Below, piece by piece: positions 32,854 through 41,060 of a stretch of 64,000 nucleotides of DNA. The stretch is from VRUE01 sp963715455 (GTDB taxonomy: Bacteria > Actinomycetota > Thermoleophilia > Solirubrobacterales > 70-9), in assembly GCA_963715455.1 (NCBI GenBank), contig OY970245.1:310001-374000 (forward strand), given 5' to 3'. A model generated the notes under the pieces. That model did no database searches and had not been told where the DNA came from. It saw nothing but the letters and a program-made list of their open reading frames with translations. Made by a program: the position numbers and the translations under genes. Within the stretch, counting starts at the first letter, position 1, and each line of letters opens with the position of its first letter.

Positions 32854-33741
32854 ATGGCGACTGAGGCGGTCGTGAGGAGGAGGTCGGCGGGTCACAGGCT
32901 CGCCGGCCTCTTTCAGGGTCGCCCCCGGCTGCAGGCGGGGGCGCTGCTGGCTGGCCCGGTGGGCTGGCTGGTGGTCGGCTACCTCGGCTCGCTCGCCGTC
33001 CTGCTGATCGCCGCCTTCTGGAGCGTCGATCCGCTCAGCGGCGAAGTCGTGCAGGGCTTCGGCCTCGAGAACTTCGAAACGCTCTTCGACGAACCGGTCT
33101 ACCGCGACATCGTCTGGCGCACGGTGCTCGTCGCCGCCCTGGTGACGGTCACCGACGCGATCCTCGCCTTCCCGATCGCCTTCTACATGGCCAAGCTGGC
33201 GAGCCGTCGCGGCAAGGCGCTGCTCATCGTTGCTGTGCTGCTGCCGCTCTGGTCGAGCTACCTGGTCAAGGTCTACTCCTGGCGCACAATGCTCTCCGAG
33301 GAAGGGGTGATCAACTGGGCGCTGGAGCCGTTCGGCCTGCACGGGCCCGGCTACGGCCTCGTCGCGGTCTGGCTGGTGATGAGCTACCTCTGGCTGCCGT
33401 ACATGATCCTGCCGATCTACGCCGGGCTGGAGCGCATCCCCAACTCGCTGATCAGCGCCTCTGAGGATCTCGGCGCGCGGCCGCTGATGACCTTCCGCCG
33501 GGTGATCCTGCCGCTCGTCTTCCCGGCCGTCGTCGCCGGCTCGATCTTCACCTTCTCGCTCACCCTGGGCGACTACATCACCCCGCGCCTGGTCTCCAAC
33601 GACCAGTTCATCGGCAACGTCGTCTTCAACAACATCGTCAACAACCTGCCGCTCGCCTCGGCCCTGGCCCTGATCCCGATCGTGGTGATGGTCGGCTACC
33701 TGCTGGTCGCCCGGCGGCTGGGCGCCTTCGAGCACGTCTAG
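32854..33741 (+). CDS. potB: Polyamine-type ABC permease (PotB-like)
   Basis: The 295-residue protein has about six membrane segments and the EAA loop for ATPase contact (ASEDLGARPLMTFRRVILPL), the variant typical of the PotB/PotH type. The N-terminal 25 residues are basic. It forms the membrane channel with the PotC-like protein encoded 10 bases later and lies 17 bases after the binding-protein gene. ATG 32854 is the only plausible start. Confidence 0.9.
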   Translation: MATEAVVRRRSAGHRLAGLFQGRPRLQAGALLAGPVGWLVVGYLGSLAVLLIAAFWSVDPLSGEVVQGFGLENFETLFDEPVYRDIVWRTVLVAALVTVTDAILAFPIAFYMAKLASRRGKALLIVAVLLPLWSSYLVKVYSWRTMLSEEGVINWALEPFGLHGPGYGLVAVWLVMSYLWLPYMILPIYAGLERIPNSLISASEDLGARPLMTFRRVILPLVFPAVVAGSIFTFSLTLGDYITPRLVSNDQFIGNVVFNNIVNNLPLASALALIPIVVMVGYLLVARRLGAFEHV

Positions 33742-33751
33742 GGATGCGGCG

Positions 33752-34603
33752 ATGAGGCTCTCACGAAGATCGGCACTGCTGCTCCGCCTCGCGGTCGCGG
33801 TCGGACTGGCCTTCATCTACATACCGTTGATCATCATCGCGATCTACGCCTTCAACTCGAGCAACATCCTCGAGTGGCCGCCGCCGGGCTTCACCCTCGA
33901 CTGGTTCCCCAAGGCGATTGAGAGTCAGAGCGCCCGCGACGCCCTGCTCACCTCGCTCAAGGCGGGTGCCGCGGCTACAGCGATCGCCCTGCTGCTCGGC
34001 ACGCTCGCTTCGCTGGCCGTCGCCCGCCACCGCTTCTTCGGCCGCGAGACGATCTCCTTCCTCGTCATCCTGCCGATCGCCCTGCCGGGGATCGTCACCG
34101 GCGTGGCGATCAGCAACACCTTCACCCAGGTGCTGGGCATCGACCTCGGCCTCTTCACCGTGATCGTCGGCCACGCCACCTTCTGCATCGTCGTCGTCTA
34201 CAACAACGCCGTCGCCCGCCTGCGCCGCGTCTCGACCTCCTTCGAGGAGGCCTCGGCCGACCTCGGCGCCCACACTTGGCAGACCTTCCGCTACGTCACC
34301 CTGCCCAACCTGCGCACGGCGCTCGCCGCCGGCGCCCTGCTCGCCTTCGCCCTTTCCTTCGACGAGATCATCGTCACTACGTTCACGATCGGTGCCGCCG
34401 AGGAAACCCTGCCGATCTGGATCTACCGCAACCTCTTTCGCCCTAGCCAGCTGCCGATCGTCAACGTCGTCGCCGTGCTCGTCGTGCTCATCTCGATCCT
34501 CCCCGTCTACCTCGCCCACCGCCTCACCCGCGACGAGGATGGCGCCGCACCTGCGACCGGCAAGGGTGGCGGTGTCGAGACCAGCGCAACCGCAGTGCCC
34601 TAG
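33752..34603 (+). CDS. potC: Polyamine-type ABC permease (PotC-like)
   Basis: The 283-residue protein has six membrane segments and the EAA loop EEASADLGAHTWQTFRYVTL. It contains the FIYIPLIIIAIYAFNSS first helix and LSFDEIIVTTFT segment typical of PotC/PotI. It completes the four-gene importer operon. Its stop overlaps the convergent TetR gene by four bases. Confidence 0.9.
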   Translation: MRLSRRSALLLRLAVAVGLAFIYIPLIIIAIYAFNSSNILEWPPPGFTLDWFPKAIESQSARDALLTSLKAGAAATAIALLLGTLASLAVARHRFFGRETISFLVILPIALPGIVTGVAISNTFTQVLGIDLGLFTVIVGHATFCIVVVYNNAVARLRRVSTSFEEASADLGAHTWQTFRYVTLPNLRTALAAGALLAFALSFDEIIVTTFTIGAAEETLPIWIYRNLFRPSQLPIVNVVAVLVVLISILPVYLAHRLTRDEDGAAPATGKGGGVETSATAVP

Positions 34604-35247
34604 CCGGGCTGCGGCTGGGCGCCGTCCCGGGCCAGGCGCTCCGCCTCCTCGATGCCCAAGTAGGGGGCCAGGATCAGCTCGACCAGGTCGGGCAGCAGCT
34701 CCTCGAGCTGCTCGGTGCGGCCGGCGCTGATCTCGCGCACGATCAGCGAGACGATGCCACCGACCAGGGTTTCCTCGGTCGCCTCGGGCAGCGGTCGCTC
34801 ACCGCTGTGCTGGGGACGACCGGCCTTGAGGATCGTGACGAAGCCCTGCATCGTCGCCCGGTGGCGGGCGGCGATCTCGCCGCCGGCGGCGACCGGCTCG
34901 ATCATCGTCAGGCGGGCCAGCTCGGGCTCGGCAGCGAGGAAGCGCAGCATCGTGCCCAGCGCCGCGCGAACCTGCTGGGGCCAGTCACCGAAGGACTCAG
35001 CCGCGACACGCATTGAGGCGCGGATGTGGTCGGCAACCATGTCGTAAGCGGCGAGGAAGCAGGCTTCCTTGTCGGCGAAGTGCTCGTAGAAGGTGCGTCG
35101 TGAGACCGAGGCGGCCTTGGTGATGTGGGCCACGGTTGTGGCGTTGTAACCGCGCTCGGCGACCGTGTCGACCAGCGCCGTGATGATCCGCTCGCGCTGG
35201 TTCTGGACGATGAACTCGCGCGGCAGGCCGTGCCGGCCGGCCGGCAA
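34600..35247 (-). CDS. TetR-family regulator 1
   Basis: TTG 35247 yields 215 residues starting PAGRHGLPREFIVQNQRERI, although the frame stays open a little further upstream. The HTH reads TVAHITKAASVSRRTFYEHF and is followed by the usual DKEACFLAAYD helix. The C-terminal ligand domain is helical with no recognisable specificity. The GRHGLPREF lead is shared in part with TetR 3 (GRHLVPRDF), so at least these two are close paralogues. It is convergent to the polyamine importer. Confidence 0.85.
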   Translation of the reverse strand: MPAGRHGLPREFIVQNQRERIITALVDTVAERGYNATTVAHITKAASVSRRTFYEHFADKEACFLAAYDMVADHIRASMRVAAESFGDWPQQVRAALGTMLRFLAAEPELARLTMIEPVAAGGEIAARHRATMQGFVTILKAGRPQHSGERPLPEATEETLVGGIVSLIVREISAGRTEQLEELLPDLVELILAPYLGIEEAERLARDGAQPQPG

Positions 35248-35324
35248 TCGCGGTGAGCTGTCTCCCTTGTCCGTGGCGATCTCCCGACGATAACCGAGAG
35301 CCCGTCCGGAAACTCGGCGTGCTC

Positions 35325-35963
35325 TCAGTGCAGCGACTGGACCAGCAGCTCGTCCTCGGCGGCGCGTGCGCCTAGATAAGGCATGACCGCCATGTAGACC
35401 AGCTCCGGCAGGAAGTCCTCGCCGCGTTCGATCGAGCCCGTCTCGATGCGCCCGAGCACTGTGCCGTAGATCGCCCCGGCGACGATTTCCGCCGTGCAGC
35501 GCGAGACCTTGCGACCCTCCTCCGCTTCACCCCGCCCACCGTCGACGATCTCGGCGAGGCCCTGGAGGATGCGATCGCGGCGCTCCTGGGCGCCGCTGCC
35601 AGCCCCGTTGACCTCGACGACGAGGAAGCGGGCGCGGATCGGGTCCTCACCGAGGAAGCGCATCGCCGCCCAACCTGCCGCCCAGAGTCGATCGTGCCAG
35701 GAGCTGGTCCCTTGGTGGGCATCGTTGACCCGCTCGCAGAGCTCGCTGCTGACCTCGTCGTGCAGGCTGAGAAAGCAGTCTTCCTTGCCGGCGAAGCAGC
35801 GATCGAAGTGCGAGCGCCGCGTGCGGGCTCGCTCGCAGATCATCTCGACGCTGGTCGCGGCGTAGCCGTAACTGCCGATCAGGGAGACCGTTGCGGCGGC
35901 GATTCGCCGACGGGCGGGGTCGGCCACGGCGCGCGCGGCCGGCCCTCCGTTAGCTGTACTCAC
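35325..35963 (-). CDS. TetR-family regulator 2
   Basis: GTG 35963 gives 212 residues. The HTH is somewhat degenerate (TSVEMICERARTRRSHFDRC, with SHF in place of the common TFY), followed by GKEDCFLSLHDEV. The ligand domain is helical. It lies 33 bases from TetR 3 in the same direction, so the two may share a transcript. No target can be assigned. Confidence 0.82.
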   Translation of the reverse strand: MSTANGGPAARAVADPARRRIAAATVSLIGSYGYAATSVEMICERARTRRSHFDRCFAGKEDCFLSLHDEVSSELCERVNDAHQGTSSWHDRLWAAGWAAMRFLGEDPIRARFLVVEVNGAGSGAQERRDRILQGLAEIVDGGRGEAEEGRKVSRCTAEIVAGAIYGTVLGRIETGSIERGEDFLPELVYMAVMPYLGARAAEDELLVQSLH

Positions 35964-35996
35964 ATCGCCTGGCCTCTCCCCCTGCGCTCGTCCTCC

Positions 35997-36683
35997 TCAA
36001 GCGGCTGCCCGCGCCTGCGCGGCGTCGGCCACGCGGCTCGCCTCGACCTCGCCAACATACGGCGTCAGCGTCACCTGCAGCATCTCCGGCAAGAGCCCCT
36101 TGATCTGCTCGTCTTCGCCAGCGAGGAGACGCTGGTGGACGAGCCAGGCGAGGCCGCCGACGATCGCCACCTCGAGACCGTCCGGCAAGCGGCTCGAGCG
36201 GGGGTTGTGCAGCCGCCCTTCGCGCAGCTTCGGCGCGAGGCCCTCGAGCATCGCCTGGTAGCGGGCCAGCGAGGCGCCACCGGCGGCTTGGGCCTCGACG
36301 ATGCAGAGCCGCGCCCGCGCCGGCTCGTTGGTCACCATCTCGAGGAAAATCTCGAGCGCGGCAGAGATCTGCTCGCTCCAAGGTTGCTCGGGATCGAGCA
36401 GTTCGGTAAAGACCTCGCCGGCCGCAGCGACCGTCTCGTCGAAGGCGGCGAGGAAGCACTCCTCCTTGCTGGAGAACTGCTCGTAGAAGGTCGAGAGGGC
36501 GACCCGCGCGGTCTTGGCAATTAGCTCGATCGTCGTCTTCTGGTAGCCACGCTCGGCGGCCAGCTCGGCGGTGGCCAACAACATGCGCTCGCGCTGGTTC
36601 TGGGCAACGAAGTCGCGGGGCACGAGGTGGCGCCCCGGGGGCAACTTGGCGAGGCGTTCGGACAGCGACCGCGAGTCTGCCAT
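35997..36683 (-). CDS. TetR-family regulator 3
   Basis: ATG 36683 (MADSRSLSERLAKLPPGRHL) gives 228 residues; an in-frame start at 36704 is possible. The HTH is TTIELIAKTARVALSTFYEQ and the next helix SKEECFLAAFDETV. The C-terminus ends in an Ala-rich tail. It is divergent from TetR 4 across an AT-richer 135-bp region that probably holds both promoters. Confidence 0.84.
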   Translation of the reverse strand: MADSRSLSERLAKLPPGRHLVPRDFVAQNQRERMLLATAELAAERGYQKTTIELIAKTARVALSTFYEQFSSKEECFLAAFDETVAAAGEVFTELLDPEQPWSEQISAALEIFLEMVTNEPARARLCIVEAQAAGGASLARYQAMLEGLAPKLREGRLHNPRSSRLPDGLEVAIVGGLAWLVHQRLLAGEDEQIKGLLPEMLQVTLTPYVGEVEASRVADAAQARAAA

Positions 36684-36818
36684 GCCGCCAAGGTACCAAA
36701 ACATATATCTGATGTCTACTTGCTTCCTTTACAGAAAACATTGCATTCTAGGCATCTGCCGTTTTTGAAAGCTGGTATACCTAGACAGAAGGATCTCGTT
36801 TGCAAAACTGGTGGAGCG
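36684..36818. promoter_or_regulatory. Divergent promoter region between TetR 3 and TetR 4
   Basis: This spacer is clearly richer in A+T than its surroundings and contains the 8-bp palindrome GGTATACC (36774-36781). No convincing -35/-10 pair with correct spacing was found by eye. Confidence 0.35.
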
Positions 36819-37529
36819 ATGCCGGAAGACTCCAGCGCCCCCGACAGAGACGCGCAGATCGCGCCCGTAGTGCCGTTTCCGGGTCTGCGTTCGCGGGCGC
36901 CGCGCGAGCGGCTGCTGGAGGCGATGCTGCTGGTCAGCGGCGAGCTCGGCTACGAGAAGGTCGCGGTCAAAAATGTGATCGAGCGGGCGCGGGCCAGTCG
37001 AGCGACCTTCTATAAGCACTTCGAGGATCGCGAGGACTGCTTCGCGAAAGCCCATCACGACGCCAGCGAGTGGCTCTACCAACGGCTGATCGGCGCCGCT
37101 AAACGTCAGCCGACCTGGCGCGAGGGCCTGCGCGCGGCGATGGCCGAGCTGCTCGAGTTCTGCGCAAACCAGCCGGAGATCGCCAAAGCGATCTTCGTCG
37201 AGGTCCATGCGGCGGGCGAGCGGACGCTCGCCCAGCGACGCGATCTGATGGAGCGCCTCTCCCGCGCGCTGGACAGCGCGCGCCGCGAGATTCGCACTCG
37301 CCAAGCTCCACCTCCTGTAACGGCGACCTTCATGGTAGGCGCTATCGACACCCTTGTGTGCGCGAAGTTGATGGACGGCGACGCCGCCCGCGCCCCTGAG
37401 ATGCTCCCCGGCCTGCTCTACTTCGTCGTCATGCAGTATTTCGGCGAGCAGGCGGCCTGGGAAGAGATGACCGCCGCCTCGGTCAGCACCTGGCAGGCCC
37501 GGCGCGGGGCGGCATCGCAGATGCCGTAG
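36819..37529 (+). CDS. TetR-family regulator 4
   Basis: ATG 36819 gives 236 residues beginning MPEDSSAPDRDAQIAP; the frame is open upstream but without coding character. The HTH is VAVKNVIERARASRATFYKH followed by DREDCFAKAHHD. The ligand domain ends with LLYFVVMQYFGEQAAWEEM. Its stop is six bases from the convergent carboxylase gene, a candidate target because TetR proteins often control acyl-CoA genes nearby, but this is only proximity. Confidence 0.84.
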   Translation: MPEDSSAPDRDAQIAPVVPFPGLRSRAPRERLLEAMLLVSGELGYEKVAVKNVIERARASRATFYKHFEDREDCFAKAHHDASEWLYQRLIGAAKRQPTWREGLRAAMAELLEFCANQPEIAKAIFVEVHAAGERTLAQRRDLMERLSRALDSARREIRTRQAPPPVTATFMVGAIDTLVCAKLMDGDAARAPEMLPGLLYFVVMQYFGEQAAWEEMTAASVSTWQARRGAASQMP

Positions 37530-37535
37530 GACAAC

Positions 37536-39104
37536 CTAAAGCGGGATGTTGCCGTGCTTGCGCTTCGGCTGGGCGACGCGCTTTGACTGCAGCATGCGCA
37601 GGGCCTTGATCAGCTTGGGGCGGGTCTGGCGGGGCTCGATCACGTCGTCGATGTAGCCGCGTTCGGCTGCCGAGTAGGGGTTGGCGAAGTGGGCCTTGTA
37701 GTCGTCGATCAGCTTCTGGCGGCGCTCGTCGGGGGTCGGCGAGGAGGTGATGTCCTTGCGGTAGATGATGTTGACCGCGCCCTCGGGGCCCATCACGGCG
37801 ACCTCGGCGGTCGGCCAGGCGACGTTGAAGTCGGCCAGCATGTGCTTCGAGTTCATCACGTCGTAAGCCCCGCCGTAGGCCTTGCGGGTGACCACGGTGA
37901 GCTTCGGCACGGTCGCCTCGGTGAAGGCGTAGAGCAGCTTGGCGCCGTGGCGGATGATGCCGTTCCACTCCTGGTCGGTGCCGGGCAGGAAGCCGGGCAC
38001 GTCGGTGAAGGTGACGATCGGCACGTTGTAGGCATCGCAGGTGCGCACGAAACGGGCCGCCTTCTCGGAGGCCTCGATGTCGAGCACGCCGGCGAGGAAG
38101 GCGGGCTGATTGCCGACGATGCCGATCGGGAAGCCGTCGAGCCGCGAGAAACCGCAGACGATGTTCTTGGCGAAGTGCTCGTGGACCTCGAAGAATTCGC
38201 CGTCGTCGACGATGCGGGCGATCACCTCACGCATGTCGTAGGGCTTGGAGGGATCGTCGGGGACCAGCGTGTCGAGCTCCTCGTCTTCGCGCTCGGGGTC
38301 GTCCTCTGGCTCAAAGCGCGGTGGCGCCTCGAGGTTGTTGGAGGGCAGGAAGCTGAGCAGATGACGAGCGTCCTCGAGACAGCTCTCCTCGTCCTCAGAG
38401 GCGAAGTGGGCGACACCCGACTTCGAGTTGTGGCTCATCGCCCCGCCGAGCTCCTCGAACTCGACTTCCTCGCCGGTCACCGTCTTGATCACTTCCGGGC
38501 CGGTGATGAACATGTGCGAGGTCTCTTTGACCATGAAGATGAAGTCGGTCATCGCCGGCGAGTAGACGGCGCCGCCGGCGCAGGGGCCCATGATCAGGCT
38601 GATCTGCGGGATCACACCCGAGCACTGCACGTTGCGCACGAAGACGTCGCCGTAGGCGCCCAGCGAGACGACGCCCTCCTGGATGCGAGCACCGCCGGAA
38701 TCGTTGATGCCGATCACCGGCGCGCCGACCTGGGCAGCGAGGTCCATCACCTTGCACATCTTCTCGGCCATCACCTCGCCGAGGCTGCCGCCGAAGACGG
38801 TGAAGTCCTGCGAGAAGACGAACACCGTGCGGCCGTCGATCGTGCCGTGGCCGGTGACGACGGCGTCGCCCCAGGGCCGTTTCTTCTGCATCTCGAAGTC
38901 GTAGGTGCGGTGCCGCACGAAGACGTCGAGCTCCTCGAAGGAGCCGGGGTCGAGCAGCTTCTCGACCCGCTCACGGGCGGTCATCTTGCCCTTCGCGTGC
39001 TGCTTCTCGACGGCCTCCTCGGAGGCGGAGTGGATCGCTTCCTCGCGTAGCTCGCGCAAGTAAGCGAGCTTCTCCTCGTGGGTGACGGGGTTCCTCTCGC
39101 GCAT
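37536..39104 (-). CDS. pccB: Acyl-CoA carboxylase beta subunit (carboxyltransferase)
   Basis: ATG 39104 (MRERNPVTHEEKLAYLREL) gives 522 residues. It has both crotonase-like halves: GDAVVTGHGTIDGRTVFVFS, INDSGGARIQEGVVSLGAYG and MGPCAGGAVYSPAMTDF in the first; FLPGTDQEWNGIIRHGAKLLYA and TRKAYGGAYDVMNSKH in the second. This is the biotin-dependent carboxyltransferase of propionyl- or acetyl-CoA carboxylase; the biotin subunit is not in the window. The methylmalonyl-CoA mutase at 42025-43650 makes propionyl-CoA the likely substrate. Confidence 0.92.
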   Translation of the reverse strand: MRERNPVTHEEKLAYLRELREEAIHSASEEAVEKQHAKGKMTARERVEKLLDPGSFEELDVFVRHRTYDFEMQKKRPWGDAVVTGHGTIDGRTVFVFSQDFTVFGGSLGEVMAEKMCKVMDLAAQVGAPVIGINDSGGARIQEGVVSLGAYGDVFVRNVQCSGVIPQISLIMGPCAGGAVYSPAMTDFIFMVKETSHMFITGPEVIKTVTGEEVEFEELGGAMSHNSKSGVAHFASEDEESCLEDARHLLSFLPSNNLEAPPRFEPEDDPEREDEELDTLVPDDPSKPYDMREVIARIVDDGEFFEVHEHFAKNIVCGFSRLDGFPIGIVGNQPAFLAGVLDIEASEKAARFVRTCDAYNVPIVTFTDVPGFLPGTDQEWNGIIRHGAKLLYAFTEATVPKLTVVTRKAYGGAYDVMNSKHMLADFNVAWPTAEVAVMGPEGAVNIIYRKDITSSPTPDERRQKLIDDYKAHFANPYSAAERGYIDDVIEPRQTRPKLIKALRMLQSKRVAQPKRKHGNIPL

Positions 39105-39144
39105 CGAGCGCGGGAGTCTATTTATCTCGCTCTGTTCTCGATTC

Positions 39145-39162
39145 GATACCTGATAAGGTATC
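39145..39162. promoter_or_regulatory. Operator of the XRE/nucleotidyltransferase operon
   Basis: GATACCT (39145-39151) and AGGTATC (39156-39162) form a perfect inverted repeat around GATA, ending three bases before the ATG at 39166. The AGGTAT half-site is the same as in the RHH/PIN operon at 1876-1911. Confidence 0.6.
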
Positions 39163-39165
39163 AGC

Positions 39166-39483
39166 ATGCCGAACGCCCCCCACTCACTCTTGCGCCAGAT
39201 GCGGCGGACGGCCGGCCTTTCCCAGCGCGCTCTCGCTCGCCGCGCGGAGACCTCGCAACCAGCAATCGCACGCTATGAGGGCGGCGCGGCAACTCCCTCT
39301 TGGCAGACCCTGCAACGCATTGCTACGGCATGCGGCAGGAAGCTACGGCTCGACGCTGAGCCCGTGCCAGAGCCTGAGGACCTGGAGCTGGCGAAGCTGC
39401 TCCTCGGACTCACCCCAGAGGAGCGGCTGCAGGCGCTGCGTCGCTACGCACGCTTGCGCGGGCTCGCCACGGAGCAAATGTGA
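39166..39483 (+). CDS. XRE-family HTH regulator, probable antitoxin
   Basis: The 105-residue protein carries a Cro/C1-type HTH at residues 8-60 (RRTAGLSQRALARRAETSQP, AIARYEGGAATPSWQTLQRI). A helical C-terminal part follows, with LTPEERLQALRRYARLRGLA. The 4-base overlap with the downstream nucleotidyltransferase (GTG at 39480) and the operator at the start fit an autoregulated two-gene toxin-antitoxin-like module. It is divergent from the carboxylase gene, 61 bases away. Confidence 0.85.
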   Translation: MPNAPHSLLRQMRRTAGLSQRALARRAETSQPAIARYEGGAATPSWQTLQRIATACGRKLRLDAEPVPEPEDLELAKLLLGLTPEERLQALRRYARLRGLATEQM

Positions 39484-40019
39484 CCGAGCTCGATCCCGAG
39501 CGCCTACTCCGCACCCTCGTCCACCATGAAGTCGACTTCTGCGTGATCGGAGCGGTCGCCGCCTGGCTGCAGGGCAGTCCCACGGTGACGCTGGACCTCG
39601 ACGTAATGCCCCGACGTGAGCTCGACAATGCGGACCGGCTTGCCGCCGCGCTCAACGAGCTGGGCGCCCGCCGGGCCGGCGGTGCCGCGGCCCTGGAACT
39701 GGAGGGGGCCAATTTCCTCGGCTGGCAGACGCAGCGCTTCGAGACGGAGGCGGGACCGCTCGACGTCGTCCCCCTGGCAGCGGCGATCGGCGGCTTCGAG
39801 GACGTTGCCACGGTCGAGCTAGCACTCGGCGAGCTCTCCATCCGGGTGATCACGATCGACGAGGTGATCGCCTCGAAGGAGGAGCTCGGACGACCAAAGG
39901 ACAACGCTGCCCTGCCGGCGCTCTACGCCGCCCGGGAGGCCCTGCGCCAGGAGAAACGCAAGCGCGGGGCGGCAAACGACGAAGGGCCCGCCGGAGCGGG
40001 CCCTTCGCGAGGCGATTAA
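39480..40019 (+). CDS. Nucleotidyltransferase, probable toxin of the XRE module
   Basis: GTG 39480 overlaps the antitoxin stop. The 179-residue protein has a pol-beta-type nucleotidyltransferase core: VDFCVIGAVAAWLQGSPTVT and LDLDVMPRRE (metal-binding Asp pair), then LDVVPLAAAIGGFED and ITIDEVIASKEELGRPKD. AbiEii-like and related transferases of this shape modify RNA or protein and act as toxins beside HTH partners. The last 18 residues are encoded by a terminator hairpin (39981-40006). Confidence 0.8.
   Translation: MTELDPERLLRTLVHHEVDFCVIGAVAAWLQGSPTVTLDLDVMPRRELDNADRLAAALNELGARRAGGAAALELEGANFLGWQTQRFETEAGPLDVVPLAAAIGGFEDVATVELALGELSIRVITIDEVIASKEELGRPKDNAALPALYAAREALRQEKRKRGAANDEGPAGAGPSRGD
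39981..40006. terminator. Bidirectional terminator inside the nucleotidyltransferase 3' end
   Basis: GAAGGGCCCGC (39981-39991) pairs perfectly with GCGGGCCCTTC (39996-40006) around CGGA. It lies within the last codons of the plus-strand gene and 22 bases past the stop of the convergent decapeptide-repeat gene, so it can serve both. Confidence 0.65.
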
Positions 40020-40028
40020 GGCTGCGGC

Positions 40029-40694
40029 CTAGAGTTCGGCGCAGATTGCGAAGGCCTCGATAGCCCATTTTTTGGCGCCCGCTTCGTCCGGAAGCTCGCG
40101 ACCGAAGGCAGACCAGCCAGTGCGCTGGCTCCCCGACACGAAGGGATTCGAGCCGGTCACCGCGATCTCTTCTAGTTCTCCGTTGACTCGAGCGCCGCCC
40201 CCAATGACCTGCTTCCCGGTCGGACACATGGCGGTAGCGGTCTTAGCGCCTTCATTGTTCGTAGCGCTTTCGGCGTTCACGTAGGTGACGTTGCGGACCA
40301 GCTGGCCGAGGAAGGACGACGAGAGCTTGCCGCTGGTCACGGCGCCGTCGCCGATCTTGTTGGCGGTCACCGCACCATTCTTGATCTTGCCCTCGGTGAC
40401 CACGCCGCCACCGAGCTGGCCGGAGCGGACCGAGCCGTTGGCGAGCTGGCTGGAGCCAATCGTCGCCGGGGCGATCTTCACGCCGGTCACGGCGCCGTTG
40501 CGCAGCTTGAGGTTGGTGACCGCACCGTTGCGCAGCTTCAGCGTCGTCACCGAGCCGTTGGCGAGGTGGGCCGTCTTTACCGATTTTTTCGGCAGCATCG
40601 CGGTGGCCGCGTAGGCGGCACCGCTCAGCGCCAGGAAGAGCGCCGTCAGGGACAGCACGTTGGCGACGGTCAGGTGCTTCTTGAGGTGCTTCAA
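40029..40694 (-). CDS. Decapeptide-repeat surface protein, paralogue 4
   Basis: ATG 40694 begins MKHLKKHLTVANVLSLTALF, a diverged copy of the family anchor, with signal-like end SGAAYAATAM. About nine ten-residue repeats follow (ANGSVTTLKL, RNGAVTNLKL, RNGAVTGVKI, KNGAVTANKI). The C-terminal head contains MCPTGKQVIGGGARVNG and ends AFAICAEL, a pattern I have seen in other actinobacterial secreted proteins. Compared with paralogues 1-3 it uses N-G-A/S-V-T more regularly and shows more uniform GC-rich codon use. It lies 37 kb from the other three. Confidence 0.7.
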   Translation of the reverse strand: MKHLKKHLTVANVLSLTALFLALSGAAYAATAMLPKKSVKTAHLANGSVTTLKLRNGAVTNLKLRNGAVTGVKIAPATIGSSQLANGSVRSGQLGGGVVTEGKIKNGAVTANKIGDGAVTSGKLSSSFLGQLVRNVTYVNAESATNNEGAKTATAMCPTGKQVIGGGARVNGELEEIAVTGSNPFVSGSQRTGWSAFGRELPDEAGAKKWAIEAFAICAEL

Positions 40695-40715
40695 CTCGTT
40701 CCTCTCCTATGGGTT

Positions 40716-40931
40716 TCAGGCGTTGCCGAACGGCTGCTTCTGGGGCTCGGCAAGGCCATCCAGGATCTGCTCCAAATCAGACTCGGCAAGGCCGGAGTCG
40801 TCGCCCGCACGCAGCTGGACACGGGTGCCGAAGCCTTTCTCGGCCATCGTCACCTCAACTCCTTCGACGCTAGCCACCAGCTCGGCCAGCTCGGGCTCGG
40901 ACTTCATCAGCGTCCGCGCGACCTCGATCAT
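40716..40931 (-). CDS. Small acidic hypothetical protein
   Basis: ATG 40931 gives 71 residues (MIEVARTLMKSEPELAELVA, then GVEVTMAEKGFGTRVQL, then an acidic ESDLEQILDGL helix). It lies 21 bases upstream of paralogue 4 and in the same direction, so they may share a transcript. Residue composition looks coding and the opposite frames do not. No ribosome-binding site is obvious. I do not recognise it. Confidence 0.45.
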   Translation of the reverse strand: MIEVARTLMKSEPELAELVASVEGVEVTMAEKGFGTRVQLRAGDDSGLAESDLEQILDGLAEPQKQPFGNA

Positions 40932-40962
40932 GCAGGCCGCTTCAACCGGGACGCTGCAGTTC

Positions 40963-41003
40963 CTCCCCCCAAACCGGGCTGAAAGAGACCCTTCAGGGGG
41001 GAG
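40963..41003. repeat. Hairpin with CTCCCCCC arms
   Basis: CTCCCCCC (40963-40970) pairs with GGGGGGAG (40996-41003), with an inner CTGAA/TTCAG pair in the loop. It stands between the small gene at 40716-40931 and the DUF559 cassette and contains the weak copy of the paralogue upstream element (40987-40997). Confidence 0.45.
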
Positions 41004-41008
41004 AAAAG

Positions 41009-41060
41009 GCGCCCTTCCGACATTGACCCACTTCAGGTGTGGTCAATGTCGGAAGGGCGC
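41009..41060 (+). repeat. Left hairpin of the DUF559 cassette
   Basis: A perfect 20-bp stem, arms 41009-41028 (ending CGACATTGACC) and 41041-41060 (starting GGTCAATGTCG), closes a 12-nt loop CACTTCAGGTGT. The right arm contains the ATG (41046) of the nuclease gene. Its left arm from 41010 matches 41952-41970 of the right hairpin at 17 of 19 bases, and each difference is compensated in the opposite arm. Confidence 0.9.
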
